NCBI GenBank assembly: GCA_016793165.1
Contig: JAEULA010000018.1
Coordinates: forward strand, 1-64,000
Origin: Alphaproteobacteria bacterium
Lineage (GTDB): Bacteria; Pseudomonadota; Alphaproteobacteria; CACIAM-22H2
DNA length: 64,000 bases
Direction: 5' to 3'
The stretch's first letter is position 1, and every line of letters starts with the position of its first letter. A program made the translations under genes and the position numbers. Under the pieces are notes generated by a model. That model was not told the origin of the DNA. It saw nothing but the letters and a program-made list of their open reading frames with translations, and ran no database searches. Positions 18,831 through 25,877 of the stretch are shown piece after piece.

Positions 18831-20477
18831 ATGTCCAAGCGCGAGAAGATCCTGGCCGTCGCCGTGCCGCCATGGCCCGAGCGTCGGCGCCGGATCGAGG
18901 CCGAGCCGTTGCCGGCGAACGTGCCCGCGCTGTTGCGCGAGACGGCCGCCGCGAAGCCCGACCACGTCGCGCTGGACTTCTTCGAGGCGGGCGACACGCT
19001 CACCTATCGCCAGCTCGAGGCCCGCGTGGCGGCGCTCGCTGCGGGGCTCGCCGCGCACGGCGCGACCAAGGGCACGCATGTCGCCGTGATGCTGCCCAAC
19101 GTGATCGCCTTCCCGATCACCTGGCTCGCGATCGCGACGCTCGGCGCCGTGATGGTCCCGGTCAACGGCGCCTACACTCCGCGCGAGGTCACCTACGTCA
19201 CCGAGGACTCCGAAGCCTCGCTGCTGATCATCGACGAGGGCTTCCTGCCGACACTCGATGCGCTGGAGAGGCGCCCCGATCGCCTGCCCGACGAGCGCGT
19301 GATCGTTCTCGGCACGCCGCGCGCGGGGCAGCACGCCTGGCAGACCGTGCTCGACGACGGCGCCAAGCGGTCGGCACCGCCGCCCTGCCCGGCCGGCCAC
19401 GACGACCTCCTGAACATCCAGTACACCTCGGGCACCACCGGTTTTCCCAAGGGGTGCATGCTCACGCACCGCTACTGGCTGACCATCGGCAAGGTGAACG
19501 CGCGGCGCGACGGCCGCGTATACGAGCGGATCCTGGCGGCGACGCCGTTCTTCTACATGGACCCGCAGTGGCTGATGCTGATGGCGTTCTACCAGCGGGG
19601 CACGCTGTACGTGGCGCGGCGGCAGAGCGCTTCGCGCTTCATGCAATGGGTGCGCGAGCATCGCATCAACTTCACGCTCTTCCCCGAGGTCGCGTTCAAG
19701 CAGCCGCCGCACCCGCTCGACACGCAGAACGAGATCGTCCGCGTCAACGCCTACGGCCTCAACAAGGCGAACCACGCGGCACTCGAGGAGCGATTCGATT
19801 TCGTCTGCCGCGAGGCCTTCGGCATGACCGAGATCGGCTCGGGCATGTTCGTTCCCATGGAGGCGACGGACATGGTCGGCTCGGGCACCTGCGGCACCGT
19901 AGTGCCGTTCCGCGAAACCAAGGTCGTCGACGACGACGGCAACGAGGTGCCGCCGGGCGTCGAGGGCGAGCTGCTGGTTCGCGGGCCCGGCATCCTGCTC
20001 GGCTACTGGCGCAAGCCCGAGGCGACCGCAGCGGCGATCGACAAGCAGGGCTGGTTCCGGACCGGCGACGTCTTCCGCAAGGACGCGCGCGGCTTCCATT
20101 TCATCGTCGGGCGCAAGAAGGACATGATCCGGCGCGCGGGCGAGAATATCGCGGCGGGCGAGGTCGAGGCCGTGCTGCGCACGATGCCGCAGGTCGCCGA
20201 GGCGGCCGCGGTGCCGGTGCCCGACGACCAGCGCAAGGAGGAGGTGAAGGTCTATCTCGTCCTGCAGCCCGGCGTGACTCGCGACCAGGCGCCGCCGGAG
20301 GCGGTGCTCGCGCATTGCGAGCGCAACCTCGCGAAGTTCAAGGTCCCGCGCTACGTCGCCTACATCGGAGCGCTGCCGAAGACCGCGTCGGGCAAGATCG
20401 CCAAACACGTCCTCGTCAAGGACGTGCCCGACCTGCGCAAGGACTCCTTCGACCGCGTCGACGGCGTGTGGCGGTGA
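18831..20477 (+). CDS. Class I adenylate-forming acyl-CoA ligase
   Basis: Forms an acyl-CoA from a carboxylic acid, ATP and CoA through an acyl-adenylate. The 548-residue protein has the AMP-binding loop YTSGTTGFPKG near residue 200, FGMTEIGSGM (A5 motif) near 330, the A7-type WFRTGDVF near 410 and the C-terminal catalytic Lys in KTASGKIAKHVL. There is no signal peptide. Length fits medium- or aryl-acid ligases; substrate is not readable. It is divergent from the amidohydrolase-transporter operon across 135 bases, so import and activation of the same carboxylate is a reasonable idea but unproven. Confidence 0.93.
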   Translation: MSKREKILAVAVPPWPERRRRIEAEPLPANVPALLRETAAAKPDHVALDFFEAGDTLTYRQLEARVAALAAGLAAHGATKGTHVAVMLPNVIAFPITWLAIATLGAVMVPVNGAYTPREVTYVTEDSEASLLIIDEGFLPTLDALERRPDRLPDERVIVLGTPRAGQHAWQTVLDDGAKRSAPPPCPAGHDDLLNIQYTSGTTGFPKGCMLTHRYWLTIGKVNARRDGRVYERILAATPFFYMDPQWLMLMAFYQRGTLYVARRQSASRFMQWVREHRINFTLFPEVAFKQPPHPLDTQNEIVRVNAYGLNKANHAALEERFDFVCREAFGMTEIGSGMFVPMEATDMVGSGTCGTVVPFRETKVVDDDGNEVPPGVEGELLVRGPGILLGYWRKPEATAAAIDKQGWFRTGDVFRKDARGFHFIVGRKKDMIRRAGENIAAGEVEAVLRTMPQVAEAAAVPVPDDQRKEEVKVYLVLQPGVTRDQAPPEAVLAHCERNLAKFKVPRYVAYIGALPKTASGKIAKHVLVKDVPDLRKDSFDRVDGVWR

Positions 20478-20478
20478 G

Positions 20479-20505
20479 GTGCCGCCGAGCGTGACGAGGC
20501 GGCAC
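20479..20505 (+). terminator. Stem-loop after the acyl-CoA ligase
   Basis: Perfect 8-base stem GTGCCGCC / GGCGGCAC around an 11-base loop, beginning two bases after the stop. No T run follows. Likely a transcript-end structure between this gene and the convergent membrane gene. Confidence 0.4.
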
Positions 20506-20563
20506 ACCTGCCGCTCCCGCGCAGGCGAGTGAAGCCCTACACGCACCGAGGGGCGTCGCGGAT

Positions 20564-21006
20564 CTATCCCAGACCAAAGGTTCCGGCGATCGTGCCGATC
20601 AGCAGAATCAGGGCCAACGCCCCGAGCGCGACGATCGTCACGTGGAAGGCGATCGCGACGCCGCCGAGGGCGACGGCTGCAGCACAGCCACGTCGGTCCT
20701 CGCGATCACGAAGCCGATCACGCCTGCAATGATCGCCGGGCCTCCCGCGACTACTGACGCGCAACGTGCCCAGGCGTCCGGTCCGAGGCGGCGCGTCGAC
20801 TGGACCAGAGTTGCCGGCGGTCCGTCCCCCTTCGACGCGGCCGTGACCGCTTCGCGGCTCGCAGCCACGCAATGTGCGGCGACCGCTTCGAGACCCGGAC
20901 CCCGCTCGATGGGACCGAAAAGGAAGTGTGTCACCGCTACCAGCAACGCGATCGCCTCGAGGACCTGGCCGACGACGGCGAGCGACATCCGCTGAAGCAC
21001 GATCAT
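20564..21006 (-). pseudogene. Frameshifted small membrane protein, third gene of the HEPN/MNT operon
   Basis: Two overlapping leftward frames together make one plausible membrane protein of about 145 residues. The first frame starts at ATG 21006 (MIVLQRMSLAVVGQVLEAIA) and has hydrophobic stretches LEAIALLVAVTHFLF and GGPAIIAGVIGFVIA; near 20675-20690 it loses sense. The next frame continues with VALGGVAIAFHVTIVALGAL and ends at 20564. Neither frame alone has all three membrane segments. The start ATGA overlaps the stop of the nucleotidyltransferase gene, so translation was coupled. No family recognised. It could be a real mutation, a sequencing error or, less likely, a programmed shift. Confidence 0.55.
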
Positions 21007-21326
21007 GCCTTCTGCCACCGGTGATCGCCCGTGTGGCGGAACGTCATGGCATCACGCTCGACGAGCCGCCTGAACGAGGCGTCGGCGGTCGCCCAGTCGA
21101 CGAGGTCGACCTTCATCGGGAGATCGCTTTCGCTGAAGGCCTCCTCGACGGTGGCGCGCTCGGACAGCGACATCGGAGAATCCCCGAGCACGGCGAGGTC
21201 CAGGTCGGACATCGGCTTGTGGCCGCCGCGAGCACGGGACCCGAAGGCGACGACGTCGCGACCGGGAAGGAGGCGCTCGAGGATCTCACGCACGATCGCG
21301 AGCTCCGTCGCCGTCAGGCCGGTCAC
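21003..21326 (-). CDS. Minimal nucleotidyltransferase (MntA-like antitoxin)
   Basis: A 107-residue minimal nucleotidyltransferase. The catalytic pattern is FGSRARGG at 28-35, then SDLDLAV with Asp41 and Asp43, and a third acidic residue, Asp74, in MKVDLVDW. In known HEPN/MNT pairs the MNT partner adds AMP to the HEPN RNase and silences it. Translation starts at GTG 21326, whose GTGA overlaps the restored stop of the HEPN gene upstream. Its own stop overlaps the ATG of the membrane gene downstream. Antitoxin role is inferred from family and pairing. Confidence 0.87.
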   Translation of the reverse strand: MTGLTATELAIVREILERLLPGRDVVAFGSRARGGHKPMSDLDLAVLGDSPMSLSERATVEEAFSESDLPMKVDLVDWATADASFRRLVERDAMTFRHTGDHRWQKA

Positions 21327-21753
21327 GGCCGTGTCGTCCTCTCGCCGAGTCGCGCGAGCAGGTGCCGCGCTTCCTCGAGGAACGCGGGAATGACCGCAAA
21401 CTCGGCGTGCGCCTTATCGGCGTCGAAGGTATGGCTCGCGTCCCCCGGGCGGCATGGTAGTCGCGCCAAGCGGGCCATCCACCGCTCAACAACCCCTGCT
21501 CGGCTGCGGTTCGGATCAAGTCCGGGAATCCCATGGCGTCGACGCTGCCGGGCGAGGCCGACGTCAACTCGATGTATCGCCTCAGCATCTTCACGCTGAG
21601 CTCATACGAGCATCCGAATCGCTGGTTGACGCCGTCGCGACGGAGGTCGTCCCCCGGCGCATTGCGCGCCTCGGCCAGCCCTTGCTGCAGCCGCAGCAGG
21701 GCGCGATTCAACTTGCTGAGATCGAGTGCGACCTTGGCCGCATCGTCGCACAA
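21323..21753 (-). pseudogene. HEPN / nucleotidyltransferase substrate-binding protein, frameshifted in a G run
   Basis: A HepT/HI0074-type partner of the MNT gene. The first frame gives LDLSKLNRALLRLQQGLAEA, then RRDGVNQRFGCSYELSVKML, clear family blocks, up to DYHAARG. At the five-G run on the coding strand near 21450 the family sequence jumps frame: with one G added it continues DASHTFDADKAHAEFAVIPA and stops at 21323, overlapping the MNT start as GTGA. As sequenced, the frame instead runs out of phase to 21286. In the repaired form an R-x4-H motif (RGDASH) is restored, the RNase signature of HEPN toxins. Start is a GTG at 21753 and is uncertain. Confidence 0.75.
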
Positions 21754-21828
21754 GTCGACCTGAACGTCCGCAGCGGGATCAGCAGCTTCCGCCCCGGTTG
21801 CCGCGGCACATGCCCGGCCGCCGCGCGG

Positions 21829-22500
21829 TCATTCGGCCTCGATCGCGGCCGCGATCGGTGGCGGGGCCGGGCGGCCCGCGGCGGCGACGAAAGCGAGCAT
21901 CGGCCGCAGGACGCGGCGCACGCTCGGTCGCCGGCTCATCCGTTCGCGCCAGGCCAGCAGGCGCGGCGTCGCGGCCGTCATCGGTGCGCCCATGCGCTCG
22001 CCGAAGACCTGCGCCATGAAGAAGGCGATGTCGGCAAAGGTGAACGGACCGGCGAGGAACTCGACGTCCGCGAGGCGCACCTCCATTGCCGCGCAGAACG
22101 CCGCCGCCGTCTCGCGCGCGGCGATCGCGGCGGGATCCGTCGGGCGGTCCTGCAGGCCCATCAGCCTGACGATCGGCGGGAAGTAGACCTCGTCGGCCAT
22201 GAGCTCGAGCTGGCGCGCGCGGGCGCGCGCGGCGGTCTCGCGCGGCCACAACGCCGGCGCCGGAAAGCGGTCCTCGAGGTACTCGAAGATCTGCGTCGAA
22301 TCGAACAGCGCCAGGTCGCCGTCGATCAGCACCGGCACCTGGCGCTTGGGGTTCACGCGGACGACGTCGGGATGCTTTGGCTCGTAGAGGCGCCGCATGT
22401 CGAACGGGACCATCTCGAGCTCGAAGGCGATCGCCTTCTCCGCGAGTGCGATCTGGACCTTCGCCCCGAACATGCTGAGCGGGCCGGAATAGAGCTTCAT
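21829..22500 (-). CDS. Glutathione S-transferase family protein
   Basis: A 223-residue cytosolic GST. The thioredoxin-like N-domain begins MKLYSGPLSMFGAKVQIAL; the Ser in GPLS is in the usual place of the glutathione-activating residue, and VPVLIDGDLALFDSTQIFEY holds the cis-Pro and the Ser/Glu pair that binds glutathione. The all-helical C-domain includes FLAGPFTFADIAFFMAQVF with the conserved N-capping Asp. Start ATG 22500. It lies 44 bases after the DUF1579-like gene on the same strand, and the two are probably co-transcribed. Confidence 0.93.
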   Translation of the reverse strand: MKLYSGPLSMFGAKVQIALAEKAIAFELEMVPFDMRRLYEPKHPDVVRVNPKRQVPVLIDGDLALFDSTQIFEYLEDRFPAPALWPRETAARARARQLELMADEVYFPPIVRLMGLQDRPTDPAAIAARETAAAFCAAMEVRLADVEFLAGPFTFADIAFFMAQVFGERMGAPMTAATPRLLAWRERMSRRPSVRRVLRPMLAFVAAAGRPAPPPIAAAIEAE

Positions 22501-22544
22501 GGCGGATCCTTTCGCGGCGACGACGGAAGGCAGCGCGGCGTCGC

Positions 22545-23075
22545 TCAGCCGAGCCGGCTGAAGTTCATGACCCAGTTCGTCTCCCAGCTTCGTCCCGCAT
22601 CCGGCGAGAACGCCTGTTCCCACTGCGCCGCCGCGGCAGCGATGCACGACCAGATGAAGCGCACGCGGATCGGCCGGCCATCGAGCACGTCGTCGCCGTG
22701 GAACGTGCCGACGCCGTCCTCGAAGCGGCCATGCAGCGGCGGATCGAGGCGCGGCGCGCGGCCGTCGGCCCATCGGATCGACCACTCGCCCGCCTCCGGA
22801 TCGAAGAGGCGGAATGTCGCCGCGCGATAGGTGCCGGCGGGCAGCTCGATGACGTTGTCGTCGACATTGCCGATGCCGCCGATCAACGGACGGCATTCGC
22901 ATGCGCCGCCGAACTCCTCCCAGCGCTTGTCGCCGGCGAGGCGCGTGCGCAGCCGCCGATGGCGCACCCGCCAGATGCCGTGGAGAAAGTCGAAGTCGTC
23001 GCGACCGCGCGCGCCGGCGGGCGCCGGGGCGACGCGATCCTCGACGACGGGGGTCTTGCTGAACAGGGCGTGCAT
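22545..23075 (-). CDS. DUF1579-like protein
   Basis: A 176-residue soluble protein with a beta-barrel look. FDFLHGIWRVRHRRLRTRLA, LIGGIGNVDDNVIELPAGTY, GRFEDGVGTFHGDD and WETNWVMNFSRLG are typical blocks of the DUF1579-type family. No leader. The ATG at 23075 has GGAGG at a good distance; the longer frame to 23114 would run into the promoter shared with the regulator. It is followed by GST and is divergent from the WYL regulator at 23162, the likely controller. Biochemical role unknown; the barrel may bind a small ligand. Confidence 0.82.
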   Translation of the reverse strand: MHALFSKTPVVEDRVAPAPAGARGRDDFDFLHGIWRVRHRRLRTRLAGDKRWEEFGGACECRPLIGGIGNVDDNVIELPAGTYRAATFRLFDPEAGEWSIRWADGRAPRLDPPLHGRFEDGVGTFHGDDVLDGRPIRVRFIWSCIAAAAAQWEQAFSPDAGRSWETNWVMNFSRLG

Positions 23076-23161
23076 GGCGGCCTCCGATGGCAATTTCCAT
23101 GCGAGCCTAGCCACGGCATCCTGACACCCCGTGTCAGGATTTCCCCCGGAGCCCTCGCCGC

Positions 23162-24163
23162 ATGCGCGCCAGCCGCCTCCTCGCCCTGCTCATGACCCTG
23201 CAGCTGCGCGGGCGCGTCACCGCCGAAGCATTGGCGCAGGAGTTCGAGGTCTCCGTGCGGACGATCTACCGGGACGTCGACGCGCTGAGCGCGTCGGGCG
23301 TGCCGGTCTACGCCGATCGCGGGCCGAACGGCGGCTTCCGTCTGCATGACGGCTACCGCACCAACCTCACGGGCATGACGCCGGACGAGGCCCAGGCCCT
23401 GCTCCTGGCCGGATTGCCCGGGCCGGCCGCCGAGCTCGGCCTGCGGGAGCCCGTCGCGATGGCGCGCCGCAAGCTGCTCGCCGCCGTGGCGCCGGGATCG
23501 AGCGCGGCCGCCCTGCGGGTCGGCAGCCGCCTTCATCTCGATCCGATCGACTGGTACCAGCGCAAGCCGCCGCCGGCGCATCTGCAGGCGCTCGCCCAGG
23601 CCGTGTGGGGGGAAAAGCGCGTGCAGCTGCGCTATGCGAGCTGGAAGGACCGCGTCGAGCGCATCGTCGACCCGCTCGGGCTCGTGCAGAAGGCCGGCGC
23701 CTGGTACCTGGTCGCGCGCGCCGACCGGCAGCTCCGCACCTATCGCGTCGCGAGCATCGTGGCGATGCGCACGCTCGCGCAGGGATTCACCTGGCCCCCC
23801 GACTTCGACCTCGCCCGGCATTGGCAGCAGGAAGTCTTGCGCTTCGAGCGCGGGCGGCATGCGGGCACGGCGATCGTCAGGGCATCGCCGGCGGCGATGT
23901 CGCGGCTCGACCGGCTCGGCGCCGACATGGCGGAGCCGCTGCGCGCGGCGCGCCCCGACGCGGCAGGATGGCGACGCGCGCGCGTGCCGATCGAGAGCAT
24001 GGCGCACGCCGCCGGCCTGCTGCTCGGTTTCGCCGACGACATCGAGGCACTCGGGCCGCCGGCGCTGCGGGCGGCGATCGCTGAGCGGGCCGCGCGCGTG
24101 GCCGCGCTCTATTCGCGGCACCCGAAGGCGCGCGGCGCGGCGCGCCGGCGAAAACGGGGCTGA
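23162..24163 (+). CDS. YafY-type HTH/WYL transcriptional regulator
   Basis: A 333-residue DNA-binding regulator. The N-terminal HTH_11 domain covers about residues 1-60 (RASRLLALLMTLQLRGRVTA, then FEVSVRTIYRDVDAL as recognition helix). The WYL ligand-sensing domain follows from about 140, with VDPLGLVQKAGAWYLVARAD showing the WYL motif itself, and a C-terminal WCX-like extension to an Arg/Lys-rich tail. It is divergent from the DUF1579-GST pair across 86 bases, so it probably controls that pair and itself in response to a small molecule. Confidence 0.92.
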   Translation: MRASRLLALLMTLQLRGRVTAEALAQEFEVSVRTIYRDVDALSASGVPVYADRGPNGGFRLHDGYRTNLTGMTPDEAQALLLAGLPGPAAELGLREPVAMARRKLLAAVAPGSSAAALRVGSRLHLDPIDWYQRKPPPAHLQALAQAVWGEKRVQLRYASWKDRVERIVDPLGLVQKAGAWYLVARADRQLRTYRVASIVAMRTLAQGFTWPPDFDLARHWQQEVLRFERGRHAGTAIVRASPAAMSRLDRLGADMAEPLRAARPDAAGWRRARVPIESMAHAAGLLLGFADDIEALGPPALRAAIAERAARVAALYSRHPKARGAARRRKRG

Positions 24164-24244
24164 TCGGGGCGCGTCAAGCGTCGGCCGCGATCGTCTCGGC
24201 CCGCCGCGCCGCGCCGCAGGACCACCGCGGCGAGGCGCGGTGCC

Positions 24245-25756
24245 TCAGCCCAGCAGATTGCGGATCTCGGCGAGGAACTCGACCGGGTCGGCCGGCTTGT
24301 TGAGGAGCCGGATGCCCTCCTGCTGCGTGATCTCGCGCATGATCCGCGAGGTGTCGCCGCTGAGCATCAGCGCCGGCACAGGGCGGCCGAGCACGGCGCG
24401 GATCTGGCGCAGCACCTCCAACCCGGTCTCGCCGTTGCCGAGATGATAGTCGGAGATGACGAGCTCCGGCATGAAGCCCTGGTCGATCGCCGCCATCGCC
24501 TCGGCGCCGCCGCTGGTCGCCTGCACGCGCAGCCCGCGGCCCGCGAGCCAGCGGCGCGAGGCGAAGCGGAGCCCGGCATCGTCCTCGACCAGCAGCACCG
24601 CATGCGGCCGGTCGAAGACCGCGCCCGGCGGCCGCGGCCGCGGCGTCTGGATGCGCGGCCGGCTGGTGGCGAGCGGCAGGTCGACGGTGAAGCGCGTGCC
24701 GCGCCGCGGCGGCGATTCGACCGAAACGCGCAGGTCGAGGAGCTCGGCCAGGCGCTTCACGATCGACAGGCCGAGGCCGAAGCCCTCGGCCTTGCGCGCC
24801 GCGCCGCGCTGTACCTGGTAGAAGTCCTCGAAGATCCGGGTCAGCTCGTCCGCCGGGATGCCGACCCCGGTGTCCGCCACCTCCATGCGCAGGCAATCCG
24901 GCGCGTGGATGCAGCGCAGGCTCACGCTGCCCGATTCCGTGAACTTGATGGCGTTGGCGAGGAGGTTGCGCAGCACCTGGCCGACCAGTATCGCGTCGCT
25001 GTGCACGTACTCGCTGCATTCCTCGATCGTCAGCAGGATCCGCTTCTGGCGCGCGATCGACTCGAACTCCTGACGCAGCCCCTGCATCAGCGCCTGCACG
25101 TCGAAATCGGCGGGCGCCGGCTTCACGACGCCGGCCTCCAGCTTGCTGATGTCGAGCAGCGAGTTGAGCAGGTTCCCCATCGCGCCGATCGCCTGGGCCT
25201 GGTGCCCCAGGATCTCGCGCAGCTCGGGAACCTCGATCACGTCCTCGAGCGCGCCGTTGAGGAGGCGCAGGGTCTGCAGCGGCTGGCGCAGGTCGTGGCT
25301 GGCGGTGGCGAGGAACTGGCTCTTGGCCCGGTTGGCGCTGTCGGCGCTCTCGCGCGCAAGTCGCAGCTCGTTCTCGATCCGCTTGCGGTCGCTGACGTCG
25401 CGGATCGCGCTCGCGATCAGGATGCGGCTGCTGGCGATCGGACTGAGGCTGATCTCGACCGGAAACTCCGTGCCGTCCTTGCGCCGCCCGAACAGCTCGA
25501 GACCCGAGCCCATCGGCCGGGGATGCGGCTGGTCGCGATAGGCGTCGCGCCGGCGGCGATGGCCGTCGTGGAAGCGCGCGGGAATCAGGAATTCGACCGG
25601 CTGGCCGACCAGTTCCGTGTCGGCATAGCCGAAGACCTCGCACGCCCGACGGTTGACAAGGACGATCCGTCCGTCGCCGTCGACGATCACCATCGCGTCG
25701 GGGGCCGAATCCACCATGCTGCGGTATTCGCCTGGATCGAAGCGAACTTCAGTCAT
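24245..25756 (-). CDS. Cytosolic PAS-hybrid histidine kinase with receiver domain
   Basis: A 503-residue signalling protein. A PAS domain covers about 10-125 (DAMVIVDGDGRIVLVNRRAC). The HisKA block has the phosphorylatable His154 in ASHDLRQPLQ. The ATPase domain shows the N box near 264-270, DTGVGIP at 295-301 and GFGLGLSIVKRLAELL. A receiver domain follows from about 385 with acceptor Asp436 in VISDYHL and Lys487. There is no membrane segment, so it senses inside the cell. The ATG at 25756 begins the protein just before PAS; an upstream in-frame ATG at 25855 has no ribosome site but cannot be excluded. No separate response regulator lies nearby. Confidence 0.9.
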   Translation of the reverse strand: MTEVRFDPGEYRSMVDSAPDAMVIVDGDGRIVLVNRRACEVFGYADTELVGQPVEFLIPARFHDGHRRRRDAYRDQPHPRPMGSGLELFGRRKDGTEFPVEISLSPIASSRILIASAIRDVSDRKRIENELRLARESADSANRAKSQFLATASHDLRQPLQTLRLLNGALEDVIEVPELREILGHQAQAIGAMGNLLNSLLDISKLEAGVVKPAPADFDVQALMQGLRQEFESIARQKRILLTIEECSEYVHSDAILVGQVLRNLLANAIKFTESGSVSLRCIHAPDCLRMEVADTGVGIPADELTRIFEDFYQVQRGAARKAEGFGLGLSIVKRLAELLDLRVSVESPPRRGTRFTVDLPLATSRPRIQTPRPRPPGAVFDRPHAVLLVEDDAGLRFASRRWLAGRGLRVQATSGGAEAMAAIDQGFMPELVISDYHLGNGETGLEVLRQIRAVLGRPVPALMLSGDTSRIMREITQQEGIRLLNKPADPVEFLAEIRNLLG

Positions 25757-25877
25757 CTCCAAATCCACGATCGCCGTCGGGTCCGAGCTCGGCACGCAAG
25801 AGTAGCGCGAACGCGACTCGGTGTCAGAGATTTCCTCGCTCCGCGCCGCATGCACCCGCCCGGTCGGCGCGGATCCC

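Noticed and set aside
17835..20546. Leftward 903-codon frame joining the amidohydrolase to sequence opposite the acyl-CoA ligase
   Set aside because: Only the part from 18695 downward has family blocks; the rest is antisense to a clear ligase gene, so no fusion protein is proposed.
20564..21006. Programmed ribosomal frameshift in the membrane protein gene
   Set aside because: No slippery heptamer of the usual kind or clear downstream structure was seen at 20660-20700, and another frameshift lies nearby; mutation or sequencing error is simpler.
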